DNA of 64,000 bases from Kribbella caucasensis (GCF_004361855.1 NZ_SNWQ01000012.1:1-64000), one strand, 5' to 3'; shown: positions 36,261 to 44,480, counted from the stretch's first letter. Numbers and translations: made by a program. The notes: generated by a model from the letters alone, not told the origin.

Positions 36261-37646
36261 ATGTCAGGATCGTCTGAAACCGCCGCGGACCCACGTCGCT
36301 GGCGACTACTCGGACTGCTCGGAGTCGCGCAGTTCATGCTCATCCTCGACGTCACGGTGGTGGCGATCGCGCTCCCGAACATCGGCGCGGACCTCGGTCT
36401 GGCCCGGGACACCCTGACCTGGGTGGTCAGCGCCTACACGCTGATGTTCGGCGGCCTGATGCTGCTCGGCGGCCGGGCCGCGGACCTGTTCGGCTCCCGC
36501 CGCGTCGTCCTCGTCGGGCTGCTGGTGTTCACCGCCGCCTCCCTGGCGACCGGGTTGTCCAGCGGCGCGGAGTTGCTGATCGCCGGCCGGATCGCCCAGG
36601 GCGTCGGCGCCGCGATCCTGTCGCCCGCCGCGTTGTCCGTGGTCACCAAGATCTTCACGGGGGAGGAGCTGAACAAGGCGCTCGGCATCTGGTCCGCCCT
36701 CGGTGGTGGCGGCGCCGCGATCGGCGTACTCCTCGGCGGTCTGCTGACCGCGGGACCGGGCTGGCAGTGGGTCTTCTACGTGAACGTCCCGATCGGCATC
36801 ATCGTGCTGGTGGTGCTGAGCCGGATGCTTCCAGTCGATCGTCCGGTGGAGAGCCGCGCGCGTCTGGACGTACCGGGTGCTGTGCTCGTCACGGCCGGCA
36901 CCGGTACGGCGATCTACGCGCTGATCAACGCCGGCGACCAGGGCTGGCTCTCGGCCGCGACGCTGGGCCTGCTGGCGGGTGCGGTCGTCCTGTACGCCGC
37001 GTTCGCCTCGCTGCAGCGCGTCGTCCGGTCACCGTTGATGGACCTGCGGATCCTGGTACGCCGGCCCGTGGCATCCGGGACGTTCCTGATTCTGATCGCG
37101 ACCGCGCTGATGATCTCGGTGTTCTTCCTCGGCACGTTCTACTTCCAGCACCGGCAGGGATACGGCGCGCTGCGGACCGGCCTGCTCTTCCTCCCGGTCG
37201 CGGTCGCCACGATCGTCGGGGCACAGGTGTCCGGGCAGGTCGTCGGACGATTCGGCGCCCGTCCGGTCGCGGTGATCGGCATGCTGATCGCGGCACTCGG
37301 CACCGCGATCGCGGCGATCTGGGACGGTCCGGTCCTGGTCGTCACCGGAATCAGCATCGGTGCCGTCGGTATCGGTGCGGCCTTCGTCGCGTCGTCCACG
37401 ACGGCCCTGGCGCAGATCGACTATCGGGAGGCCGGGCTGGCTTCGGGGATCCTGAGCACGTTCCACGAGTTCGGTGCCGCGCTCGGCGCCGCGATCGTGT
37501 CCAGCATCGCGGCGGCCAGTATCGCCGGGACCAGCGGCACTGGGTTCACCCGTGGATTCACCTTCGCCGCGATCACGGCCGCGGTTGCCGCAGTACTGGC
37601 GCTGGTCGTCGTACCGGCCGCGAAACCGGCTCACCAGACCCACTGA
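36261..37646 (+). CDS. MFS drug exporter, DHA2 (EmrB/QacA) family
   Basis: A 461-residue proton-coupled exporter with about 14 hydrophobic helices. Motifs include LDVTVVAIALPNIGADL in helix 1 (motif D1), GGRAADLFGSRRV (motif A) and GRIAQGVGAAILSPAALS (motif B). AGGAG stands nine bases before the ATG at 36261. It is divergent from its likely TetR repressor, and a GNAT acetyltransferase follows by 13 bases. The substrates are unknown but probably toxic amphiphilic compounds. Confidence 0.92.
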   Translation: MSGSSETAADPRRWRLLGLLGVAQFMLILDVTVVAIALPNIGADLGLARDTLTWVVSAYTLMFGGLMLLGGRAADLFGSRRVVLVGLLVFTAASLATGLSSGAELLIAGRIAQGVGAAILSPAALSVVTKIFTGEELNKALGIWSALGGGGAAIGVLLGGLLTAGPGWQWVFYVNVPIGIIVLVVLSRMLPVDRPVESRARLDVPGAVLVTAGTGTAIYALINAGDQGWLSAATLGLLAGAVVLYAAFASLQRVVRSPLMDLRILVRRPVASGTFLILIATALMISVFFLGTFYFQHRQGYGALRTGLLFLPVAVATIVGAQVSGQVVGRFGARPVAVIGMLIAALGTAIAAIWDGPVLVVTGISIGAVGIGAAFVASSTTALAQIDYREAGLASGILSTFHEFGAALGAAIVSSIAAASIAGTSGTGFTRGFTFAAITAAVAAVLALVVVPAAKPAHQTH

Positions 37647-37659
37647 ATCGGAGACAGAT

Positions 37660-38136
37660 ATGACTGCACAGTCCATCGGCATCCGCCGCGCCGGCCCAGC
37701 CGATGCCGCCCTCCTCGTGACGATGATTCGCGAGCTCGCCGACTACCAGGACGAGGGGCAGTACGTGACCATCCCGGAGGACAAGTGGCGTGAGTTGCTC
37801 ACCAACGAGGACGTGATCGTCCTGATCGCCGAGAGCGGAGAACAGGCGGCCGGGTACGTCTCGGCGTACCGTCGACCGCACTTCTGGACCGGCGGGGACA
37901 TCCTCGCGCTCGACGATCTGTACGTCCGGGAGCAGTTCCGGGACGGCGGCGTCGGTCGCACCCTGATGCTCGAACTCGCCCGCCTCGCCCTGCCGCAACA
38001 ACTCACCATCACCTGGGGCATGCGACCCGAGAACGTAGCCGGCCAGCGCTTCTACGCCCGCCTCGGCGCCAAACTGAAGCCGAAGGTGGTCGCCGCCTGG
38101 GATCCGGCGACGTACTCGAACTCCCTTGCCGACTGA
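37660..38136 (+). CDS. GNAT-family N-acetyltransferase
   Basis: A 158-residue acetyltransferase with a recognisable acetyl-CoA site (DLYVREQFRDGGVGRTLM) and the terminal GQRFYARLGAK segment. GGAG precedes the ATG at 37660. Lying directly behind the exporter, it may be co-transcribed and modify the same toxic compound, but this is inference. Confidence 0.85.
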   Translation: MTAQSIGIRRAGPADAALLVTMIRELADYQDEGQYVTIPEDKWRELLTNEDVIVLIAESGEQAAGYVSAYRRPHFWTGGDILALDDLYVREQFRDGGVGRTLMLELARLALPQQLTITWGMRPENVAGQRFYARLGAKLKPKVVAAWDPATYSNSLAD

Positions 38137-38141
38137 GCAAC

Positions 38142-38176
38142 GGCGGCGCGCACCAGAACAGCTGGTACGCGCCGCC
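38142..38176. terminator. Terminator between the MFS/GNAT operon and the DUF305 gene
   Basis: A 15-bp stem with one mismatch: GGCGGCGCG-C-ACCAG against CTGGT-A-CGCGCCGCC, loop AACAG, with CCCTTG after it. It lies between convergent genes. Confidence 0.75.
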
Positions 38177-38189
38177 CTTGCGTGCGCGA

Positions 38190-38816
38190 TCAGCTGACGG
38201 GTAACTGTCCCAGCAGTCGCTTCATGGTCGCGATCTCCTTGGTCTGATCGGTCTCGACCTTCTTCGCCAGCGCGACCGCTGCGGTGTCCCTGCCGGCCTG
38301 CTGCTCCGTTTTCGCCATCGTGACCGCACCCGTGTGGTGCTTGATCATCAGCTGGGTCCACATCCGGTCGAACATCGCGCCGCTGGAGTTGCCCAGGTCG
38401 GACATCTCGTCCTCGGTCATCATGCCGGGCATCTCGGACATGCCGTGGCCGCCGTGCTCGGGGGCGGGTACGGGTTTGCCCCAGGTGGTGAGCCAACCCG
38501 ACAGCAGCTTGACCTCCGGGTTCTGAGCGGCCTTGATCGCGGTCGCGAGCCGCTTGACGTCGGCTGTGGTCGCCTTCCTGATCGCCATGTCGGACATCTG
38601 CACCGCCTGCTGGTGATGCGGGATCATCTGTGTCGCAAAGGTGACATCGGCATCGTTGAACTCGCCCGCGGCGCTGCTGGGCGCTGCGGTCGGGGTGGTC
38701 GCGTGGTTCATCCCGGGCATCGTGCCGGAGTCGGAATCGTCACCGCAGCCGGCCAGGACGAGGGTCGCGGCGACGACGAGTGCCGTACCGCCAAGGGTGA
38801 TTCGAACGTGTTTCAT
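38190..38816 (-). CDS. DUF305 lipoprotein, Met/His-rich
   Basis: A 208-residue lipoprotein: signal peptide ending in the lipobox LAGC, then a DUF305 domain with its characteristic His/Met pairs (FATQMIPHHQQAVQMSDMA, LMIKHHTGAVTMA). Between lies a Met/His/Gly-rich stretch (EHGGHGMSEMPGMM) of the kind that binds copper. It sits downstream of a DUF6153 gene on the same strand, a pairing common in actinobacteria and often near copper genes. Extracytoplasmic copper handling is the best guess. Confidence 0.85.
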   Translation of the reverse strand: MKHVRITLGGTALVVAATLVLAGCGDDSDSGTMPGMNHATTPTAAPSSAAGEFNDADVTFATQMIPHHQQAVQMSDMAIRKATTADVKRLATAIKAAQNPEVKLLSGWLTTWGKPVPAPEHGGHGMSEMPGMMTEDEMSDLGNSSGAMFDRMWTQLMIKHHTGAVTMAKTEQQAGRDTAAVALAKKVETDQTKEIATMKRLLGQLPVS

Positions 38817-38867
38817 CGCTGAAGATCCTTCGTGAGTGTGTGTTTGATCGGGAACCAGGCGGTCGGC

Positions 38868-39341
38868 CTAGATCCGCAGCACACACAACTTGGACAGCGA
38901 TGGGACAAGCCAGGGCGGCGACCGCCCGGTCAGCACCGGCGGCTCCGCCAAGGCGAAGAGCCGCACCGAACGCCATGCCGACAAGCTGCGCAGGGCCAGC
39001 GCGAGCGCCAGCAACAACACCAACCCGGTCAGCACCGCAAGACACACGCCACCCATCGAGTGGTGCCCACCAAGCGGCGCGAACGCCGGATGCTCCTCGC
39101 CGGCCGGCTTCTCGTTGGTGGGCGCGAGGGTCCTCGTCTGGGCGGGACCGGCATGGTCCATTTGCTGGTGGCCGGCCGGGAGCACCATCGCTCGGGGCGC
39201 GACGTTCAGGTGCTCGGCGGCCATTGCCGCGTCGTGGTTTCCGGTCAGGGCGTGCATCGCGAAGACGCCGGCGATCACGCCCAGCACAGCGACGGCCCGG
39301 GTGACCCCGGACCGCAGCATGCCCCCGACCTGGACGTTCAT
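38868..39341 (-). CDS. DUF6153-like small membrane protein
   Basis: A 157-residue protein with a hydrophobic N-terminal helix, a His/Met-containing external segment (LPAGHQQMDHAGP, LGGHHSMGG) and a second helix (CLAVLTGLVLLLALALALRS). It matches the DUF6153 type that accompanies DUF305 lipoproteins. TTTGGAG precedes the ATG. The histidines and methionines suggest metal contact. It begins ten bases after the flavoprotein stop, so it may be read from that gene's promoter. Confidence 0.7.
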   Translation of the reverse strand: MNVQVGGMLRSGVTRAVAVLGVIAGVFAMHALTGNHDAAMAAEHLNVAPRAMVLPAGHQQMDHAGPAQTRTLAPTNEKPAGEEHPAFAPLGGHHSMGGVCLAVLTGLVLLLALALALRSLSAWRSVRLFALAEPPVLTGRSPPWLVPSLSKLCVLRI

Positions 39342-39351
39342 TGCTCCAAAT

Positions 39352-40623
39352 TTAACCAGCAGGGCGGATGTTCTGGTTCAGGTGGAAGACATTCGTGGGG
39401 TCGTAGGTGGTTTTGAGGGCGGTCAGGCGGGTGAGTTTGGCGGGGGAGTAGGCGCGGTTGACGGTCTCGCCGTTGAGGGTGTTGACGTAGGCGCCGCCCG
39501 CGTACGGGTCCAGGCCGGCCGCGTAGCCGCGGATCGCGGTGATCCGGCTCTCGTCGTCGGCCGGGTCCTCCCACCTGGTGGCGGTGACGAACTCGAACAG
39601 GGTGTCCCGGTGGCTGAAGGCGGCGTCCTCTTCGGCGACGTCGGTGATCGCGCCGCCGTAGGCCTGGAGGCTGGCCGCCATGCCGGAGGGACGCTGGAGG
39701 AGGGCGCGGATCGCGTCGTCGGTAAGGGCCTTGAAGTAGTGGCCCTTCCAGTAGCGGCGGTACCGATGGCCCTGGATGCTGTCGTCGCGGCTCTGCAAAG
39801 TGAGGTAGGGCAGCTCTTCGATGCTCGCGGCAACTACTTGGCCGAGGGCGCGGAAGGCGTCCACGAGCGGCGTTGCGTCGGTGGGGTCGCCGATCCAGAC
39901 GAAGCCGACGCTGAAGCCCTGGTCCGACAGGCTCACGGTGAACGTCGCCTGCCGGGGAGCCGACGCGTTGAGGTCGCGCCAACCCCGCAGTACGGCGAAG
40001 GCCTGATCCGTCGGATAGGTGAACTCGGTGACGAGGGTGCGAGTGCCGATGTGGTGCAGCCGGAAGACGAACTCGGTGACGATGCCGAAGTTGCCGCCGC
40101 CACCACGCAGTCCCCAGAAGAGCTCGGGGTTCTCGTCCGCGCTCGCCCGTACGACGTCGCCGTCGGCCGTGACCAGCTCGTACTGCGTGACGTTGTCGCA
40201 GGCGAGTCCGTACTGGCGCGCGAGCCAGCCCATTCCGCCGCCGAGGGTGAGCCCGCCGACGCCGGTGTGGGACACGTTTCCGGCGGTCGTGGCGAGACCG
40301 TACTTCTGCGCGGCGCGGTCCAGTTCGCCGAGGAGCGCGCCGCCCGCGACCTGGGCCAGCCGCCGCTCGGGGTCGACCTCGACCGCGTTCATCGGAGCCA
40401 GATCGATCATCAGGCCGCCATCGGGAACGGCGAGCCCGGCGATGTTGTGACCGCCGCACTTGACCCCGATCTCGAGGTCGTTGGCGCGGGCGTAGCGGAC
40501 GGCTTCGGACACGTCCGCGGTCGAATGGCAGCGGGCGATCATGGCCGGGCGGCGGTCGATCATCGCGTTCCAGACCGTCCGGGCTTCGTCGTATCCGGGC
40601 TGACCGGGGTGGATGAGGTCCAT
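39352..40623 (-). CDS. FAD-linked oxidoreductase, berberine-bridge-enzyme type
   Basis: A 423-residue flavoprotein with an N-terminal FAD-binding (PCMH) domain and a C-terminal BBE segment (TYDPTNVFHLNQNI). Both covalent FAD attachment residues appear present: His in VKCGGHNIAG and Cys in YGLACDN, so the cofactor may be doubly linked. These enzymes oxidise alcohols or reduced sugars with oxygen. No signal peptide is seen. AAGGGA stands in front of the ATG at 40623. It is divergent from a MocR regulator, which is probably its controller. Confidence 0.88.
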   Translation of the reverse strand: MDLIHPGQPGYDEARTVWNAMIDRRPAMIARCHSTADVSEAVRYARANDLEIGVKCGGHNIAGLAVPDGGLMIDLAPMNAVEVDPERRLAQVAGGALLGELDRAAQKYGLATTAGNVSHTGVGGLTLGGGMGWLARQYGLACDNVTQYELVTADGDVVRASADENPELFWGLRGGGGNFGIVTEFVFRLHHIGTRTLVTEFTYPTDQAFAVLRGWRDLNASAPRQATFTVSLSDQGFSVGFVWIGDPTDATPLVDAFRALGQVVAASIEELPYLTLQSRDDSIQGHRYRRYWKGHYFKALTDDAIRALLQRPSGMAASLQAYGGAITDVAEEDAAFSHRDTLFEFVTATRWEDPADDESRITAIRGYAAGLDPYAGGAYVNTLNGETVNRAYSPAKLTRLTALKTTYDPTNVFHLNQNIRPAG

Positions 40624-40654
40624 GGGAGTGTCCCTTCTCGTCGTCCCCATCAGC

Positions 40655-40683
40655 CTGACAAGGAAGCGGTACGCCGGTAAGGT
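40655..40683 (+). promoter_or_regulatory. Promoter of the MocR gene, leading to a leaderless transcript
   Basis: CTGACA (40655-40660), a 17-base spacer and TAAGGT (40678-40683). The predicted start falls on or next to the GTG start codon at 40692, so the mRNA is probably leaderless. Confidence 0.6.
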
Positions 40684-40717
40684 CCAGTTCCGTGGGCCGT
40701 GAGAGGACCAATTCCGT
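40681..40717. promoter_or_regulatory. Direct repeats, putative MocR binding sites
   Basis: GGTCCAGTTCCGT (40681-40693) and GGACCAATTCCGT (40705-40717) match at 11 of 13 positions and start 24 bases apart. MocR/PdxR regulators typically bind direct repeats. The first overlaps the -10 box and start codon, the second the first codons, predicting autoregulation. Confidence 0.6.
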
Positions 40718-42110
40718 CGCCGGTGGTGAGCTGCTCGTCGAGCTCCGCCGGGACGGTTCGGTGCCGCTGCACCAGCAACTGGAGGGCGGGATCCGGGACC
40801 GGATCCGGCAGGGGCTGCTCCGGGCGGACGTGGTCCTGCCATCCACCCGGGCGCTCGCGGCCGACCTCGGGTTGTCGCGGGGTGTGGTGGTGGAGGCCTA
40901 TCAACAACTGGTCGCCGAGGGGTATCTGGTCAGCCGCACGGGCGGATACACCCAGGTCGCGCCGGCCGCGGCCCGCCCAGCGGAGTCCCTGGGTACTACG
41001 GCGCAGGCCGCGCCGCCGCGGATCGACTTCAAGTACAGCCGGCCGGATGTGTCGCAGTTCCCGCGCGCGGCCTGGTTGCGGTCGATCCGGAAGGTGCTGA
41101 ACGAGACCCCGCATCTGAGCTTCGCCTATCTCGACGGGCGTGGCGCGGACGAGCTGCGGATCGCGCTGGCCGATTACCTGAACCGGGTCCGCGGGACCTG
41201 CGCGACGCCCGAGAACATGCTGATCTGCAACGGTTTCGCGCAGGGATCGCGGTTGCTGTTGCAGGTGCTGGCGGCAACAGGATTCCGTCGGCTCGCGGTG
41301 GAGGACCCGTCCGACAACGAGCTCCGGGACGTCGCGATCGCGGCCGGCCTCGACGTCGTCGGCGTACCGGTGCTGGAGTCCGGGGTCGACGTGGACGCCC
41401 TCGCGCGGTCGGGAGCGGACGTAGTACTGGTGACTGCGGCGCATCAATTCCCGACCGGGGCGGTGACGTCGGCGGAGACCCGGGCGGCGTTGGTGGCGTG
41501 GGCGGCCGAGCGGGATGCGTTGATCGTCGAGGACGACTACGACGCGGAGTACCGGTACGACCGGGAGCCGATCGGGGCGATGCAGGGTCTGGCGCCCGAG
41601 CGAGTCGTGTACGCGGGGACCGCGAGCAAGACGTTGGCGCCGGGGCTCCGATTGGGTTGGCTGATCCTGCCGAGTCACCTGGTCGGGCCGATGTCGGCGG
41701 CGAAGGTGTCGGACGATCGTGGGTCGCCGGTGCTCGATCAGCTGACGTTCGCGGACTTCGTTGCGCGTGGCGAGTTCGATCGGCACCTGCGGCGGATGCG
41801 GCCGCGGTACCGGGTTCTGCGCGACACCTTGGTCTCGCGGCTGGCCGAACGCGTGCCGGAGTTGCGGCCGGTCGGGGTCTCGGCCGGCCTGCACGTGATG
41901 ACGTGGCTGCCGCCGAACCTGTCCGAGGCAGCAGTGACGCAGGCCGCGCGTGAACGTGGGCTGGGGATCTATGGGCTGCGGCCCTATTGGGTGGAGAATG
42001 CGGGTCCGGAGGGGCTCGTCTTCGGCTACGGCGGGCTGACCGAGAAAGCCGTTGTCGAAGGCATCGAGCTGCTCGCCGAGACCGTCGCGTCACTGCGCTC
42101 TACTGATTAG
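40692..42110 (+). CDS. MocR-type regulator (GntR HTH fused to aminotransferase domain)
   Basis: A 472-residue MocR/PdxR-family protein. The N-terminus is a GntR winged helix (LPSTRALAADLGLSRGVVVE), the C-terminus a fold-type I aminotransferase domain that binds PLP through the Lys in YAGTASKTLAPGLRLGW, with VEDDYDAEYRYDREP before it. It starts with GTG and no ribosome site, consistent with leaderless translation. It is divergent from the flavoprotein gene. Such regulators often control vitamin B6, GABA or amine metabolism; the ligand here is unknown. Confidence 0.9.
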   Translation: MGRERTNSVAGGELLVELRRDGSVPLHQQLEGGIRDRIRQGLLRADVVLPSTRALAADLGLSRGVVVEAYQQLVAEGYLVSRTGGYTQVAPAAARPAESLGTTAQAAPPRIDFKYSRPDVSQFPRAAWLRSIRKVLNETPHLSFAYLDGRGADELRIALADYLNRVRGTCATPENMLICNGFAQGSRLLLQVLAATGFRRLAVEDPSDNELRDVAIAAGLDVVGVPVLESGVDVDALARSGADVVLVTAAHQFPTGAVTSAETRAALVAWAAERDALIVEDDYDAEYRYDREPIGAMQGLAPERVVYAGTASKTLAPGLRLGWLILPSHLVGPMSAAKVSDDRGSPVLDQLTFADFVARGEFDRHLRRMRPRYRVLRDTLVSRLAERVPELRPVGVSAGLHVMTWLPPNLSEAAVTQAARERGLGIYGLRPYWVENAGPEGLVFGYGGLTEKAVVEGIELLAETVASLRSTD

Positions 42111-42299
42111 GAGCTGGTCGCCGGTGCCGAGGACGCGACCTTCCCGGTCGACGAGACCCGCGTGATGGCCGACGCGATCCCCGGCTCCCGCTTCGTCGTA
42201 CTGGACGGAGCCGCCCACCTGGCCGCCCTGGAATGCCAGGCCGAGGTGAACACGTTGATCGACGGATTCCTTGCGGAGCACGCGTCTCTGGAGCAGTGA
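42111..42299 (+). pseudogene. Remnant: C-terminal end of an alpha/beta hydrolase (PcaD-like)
   Basis: Immediately after the MocR stop, and in the same frame, 62 codons without a start codon read ELVAGAEDATFP...VMADAIPGSRFVVLDGAAHL...IDGFLAEH and end in TGA. This is the last strand-helix part of a 3-oxoadipate enol-lactonase-type hydrolase, including the catalytic Asp region and the His of GAAHLA. The rest of the gene is missing, so a deletion probably fused it to the MocR 3' end. Confidence 0.8.
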
Positions 42300-42333
42300 C
42301 CGGCTGCGAACCCGACCTCGGTGGGCGTGTCTG

Positions 42334-42429
42334 GGGACCGTGACCAAGTTGTCGGGAGCTCGGACAAGGTGTGCGTTGTTCACGGTCCCGCGATGTTGTT
42401 CACGGTCCCGCGATGTTGGTCAAGGTCCC
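42334..42429. repeat. Tandem and inverted copies of a 14-20-bp motif
   Basis: TTGTTCACGGTCCCGCGATG is repeated exactly at 42376-42395 and 42396-42415; a third, diverged copy TTGGTCAAGGTCCC follows at 42416-42429. An inverted copy, GGGACCGTGACCAA, stands at 42334-42347 and could pair with any of them. Confidence 0.85.
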
Positions 42430-42692
42430 CGGCTCGGGCCCGCGGCGAAGCGGTTGAGCCCGGTCGTCCCGTCGCACGCACCACTAGATCGACTCGACCC
42501 GGGACCGGGTACGGCGATCGCCACCTCCTCGAACGTCGGCAGCGCTGGACCGGGGAGGTTTTTCGCGGCGACCGGGGAGGCTTCCTTGCCTCAGACGCGC
42601 AAAAACCCACCCCGAACCCGAGGATGAACCGTGAGCGGTGTTGGCGTTGGTTGCTGGGGGCATCTGGTTTGCTGAGGATCGGCTGGGGGTGG

Positions 42693-42749
42693 GCTGAGAA
42701 TTGGCTGGGGGCGGGTGGGGTGTGGGCTGGGACACGTCGGATTCTCAGC
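42693..42749 (+). other. G-quadruplex-forming run flanked by a perfect 9-bp inverted repeat
   Basis: Five G-runs in 25 bases (42707-42731: GGGGG, GGG, GGGG, GGG, GGG with loops of 1-3) meet the G3+N1-7 rule. GCTGAGAAT (42693-42701) and ATTCTCAGC (42741-42749) bracket them. It lies about 100 bases before the HtrA-like gene. Confidence 0.65.
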
Positions 42750-42831
42750 TGATTCCTCTGTTGGCTCGATGGAGTTCTCAGACTGGCGAGGTCTACTCGT
42801 TCGTGAGACGGGCTGAGGAGGCACCGGGACG

Positions 42832-44253
42832 ATGAACGAGCCAACAGGACAACAGGGCGACCAGCCGTACTACGGACCTGCGGGCGGCCAGTCGGGCGGC
42901 CAGCCGCAGTACGGGCAACCAGGTCCCGAGCAGTATGGGCAGCCGGGGCCGCAGCAGTATGGACAGCCGGGCCCTCAGCAGTATGGGCAGCCGGGTCCCC
43001 AGCAGTACGGGCAACCGGGTCCTCAGCAGTATGGGCAGCCGGGGTATGGGCCTTGGGGCGGGTATCCGCAGGGGCCGTTCCAGCAGCCGCCGAAGCGGCG
43101 GAAGCGGTTGCCGTTGGTGCTCGGGTCGGTGGGGCTGGCGCTGGCGTTGGTGGGCGGGTCGGTGGCCTGGGGGATCGATCAGCGGGCGGCGAACTCGTCG
43201 CAGGTGGCTGCGGTGATGAACCCGTCGGCCGTCGCGGCGGAGGTGTCGCCCGGGCTGGTCGACGTGAACACGGTGCTCGGCTACGAAGGCGCTCGCGCCG
43301 CCGGTACCGGGATCGTGTTGACCTCGGACGGCGAGATCCTGACCAACCACCACGTGATCGAGGGCGCGACCGAGATCTCGGTGACGGCGGTCGCCACCGG
43401 CAAGGTCTACAAGGCCAGCGTCGTCGGCTATGACGAGTCCCACGACATCGCTGTACTGAAACTGCAGGACGCGTCCGGGCTGGAGACGGCCAAGATCGGG
43501 GACTCGTCCGAGGTCAAGCTCGGGGACCAGGTCGTCGGTGTCGGCAACGCGGGTGGCGATGGTGGCGAGCCGAGTTACACGGCCGGCCAGGTGACCGGGC
43601 TGAACGAGTCGATCACGGCCACGGACGAGTCCGGTTCGGATCCGGAGAACCTGACCGGGTTGATCGAGACCAACGCGGACATCGTCGCCGGGTACTCGGG
43701 CGGCCCGCTGGTGAACAGCGAGGGCGAGGTCATCGGCGTCGACACGGCCGGCTCCAGCACCAACGGCAACAGCGGCCCTGGACAAACGGCGTACAGCCCG
43801 GCTGCGAGCAGCCCGTCGGCTGTGCTCACCGCGGATGGCTTCGGTCCCGGCAACGGACCAGGCAACGGTCAGGGTCAGGAGCAGGAGTCGCAGGGGTACG
43901 CGGTGCCGATCAACCAGGCGATGGAGATCGCCGACCAGATCGAGGCCGGGAACGCCTCCTCGACCATCCACATCGGCGCCTCCGCGATGCTCGGCATCTC
44001 GGTCGCGAACGTCGCCGGCATCCAGGGCGCGGCCGTCAACGACGTGGTCGCCGACGGCAAGGCGGACGAGGCCGGGCTGTCCGCCGGCGACGTGATCACC
44101 GAGTTCGGCGGCAAGACGGTCGACTCGCCGGACACGCTGTCGACCCTGCTCGACCAGCACCACCCCGGTGACAAGGTCTCCGTCACCTGGGTCGACCAGA
44201 GCGGCGAGCGGCACACCGCCACCATCGAACTCATCACCGGCCCGGTCCGCTGA
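42832..44253 (+). CDS. HtrA/DegP-like membrane-anchored serine protease with PDZ domain
   Basis: A 473-residue protein: a repetitive Gln/Tyr/Pro/Gly-rich cytosolic N-terminus (residues 1-85), one transmembrane helix (LPLVLGSVGLALALVGGSVA), an extracytoplasmic trypsin-like domain (triad His174 in TNHHVIEG, Asp205 in SHDIAVLKL, Ser289 in AGYSGGPLVN) and a C-terminal PDZ domain (from GISVANVAGIQGA). The motif GYSGGP replaces the usual GNSGGP. An Asn/Gly/Gln-rich insertion (about residues 315-355) precedes the PDZ domain. It should act in cell-envelope protein quality control. GAGGCACCGGG precedes the ATG. Confidence 0.9.
   Translation: MNEPTGQQGDQPYYGPAGGQSGGQPQYGQPGPEQYGQPGPQQYGQPGPQQYGQPGPQQYGQPGPQQYGQPGYGPWGGYPQGPFQQPPKRRKRLPLVLGSVGLALALVGGSVAWGIDQRAANSSQVAAVMNPSAVAAEVSPGLVDVNTVLGYEGARAAGTGIVLTSDGEILTNHHVIEGATEISVTAVATGKVYKASVVGYDESHDIAVLKLQDASGLETAKIGDSSEVKLGDQVVGVGNAGGDGGEPSYTAGQVTGLNESITATDESGSDPENLTGLIETNADIVAGYSGGPLVNSEGEVIGVDTAGSSTNGNSGPGQTAYSPAASSPSAVLTADGFGPGNGPGNGQGQEQESQGYAVPINQAMEIADQIEAGNASSTIHIGASAMLGISVANVAGIQGAAVNDVVADGKADEAGLSAGDVITEFGGKTVDSPDTLSTLLDQHHPGDKVSVTWVDQSGERHTATIELITGPVR
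42907..43044 (+). repeat. 24-bp coding repeat, almost six copies
   Basis: Units begin at 42907, 42931, 42955, 42979, 43003 and 43027 (last partial) and encode QYGQPGPQ or QYGQPGPE. The third bases vary, so the repeat is held at protein level but is still prone to slippage. Confidence 0.9.
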
Positions 44254-44285
44254 CGCCTCCCCCTCACCGGCGGACCGAATCCGGT

Positions 44286-44324
44286 CGGGCCCGGCGCTCC
44301 CCACCCCCCAGGAGCCCGGGCCCG
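44286..44324 (+). terminator. Terminator after the HtrA-like gene
   Basis: CGGGCCCGG-C-GCTCC (44286-44300) pairs with GGAGCCCGGGCCCG (44311-44324) with one bulged C and a ten-base loop. It separates the protease gene from the metH leader. Confidence 0.75.
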
Positions 44325-44388
44325 ATCGCACGTTGTCCAGCCGTCTCACCGACTGACCGGTGATTCTGTGTTCCAGATCTCAACCCGG

Positions 44389-44394
44389 TACAGT
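44389..44394 (+). promoter_or_regulatory. -10 box of metH
   Basis: TACAGT at 44389-44394 fits the actinobacterial -10 pattern; the -35 is weak (CTGTGT region at 44366). The implied transcription start at about 44401 coincides with the 5' edge of the riboswitch. Confidence 0.5.
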
Positions 44395-44400
44395 GGACGA

Positions 44401-44480
44401 CCCAGGTCGAGAGGCGCTGCAACGGGCCGGAGGGGTCCGCCACGCTCGGCCTGACGCACTAGACCGCAAGGGCGCCTCCG
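44401..44480 (+). ncRNA. Probable S-adenosylhomocysteine (SAH) riboswitch in the metH leader
   Basis: The leader holds CGAG (44408-44411) pairing with CTCG (44445-44448) as P1; AGGCGCTGCAAC as the conserved core; GGGCC (44424-44428) with GGTCC (44434-44438) as P2; and GAGGCGC (44411-44417) pairing with GCGCCTC (44472-44478) to close the pseudoknot-like P4. This order and the GCGCTGCAAC core match the SAH (ahcY-type) riboswitch as I know it. The metH ribosome site follows at 44491, so ligand binding could free or occlude it. SAH riboswitches usually switch on methyl-cycle genes when SAH accumulates. Confidence 0.72.

Larger units (their letters stand above)
42300..42831. other. Non-coding stretch of about 530 bp with repeats and G-rich sequence
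   Basis: No reading frame here looks like a real gene. It contains an inverted copy and three direct copies of a TTGKTCAMGGTCCC motif (42334-42429) and a G-run cluster flanked by an inverted repeat (42693-42749). Two TTCTCAG copies 33 bases apart (42742 and 42775) precede the protease gene and may belong to its promoter. Confidence 0.7.
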
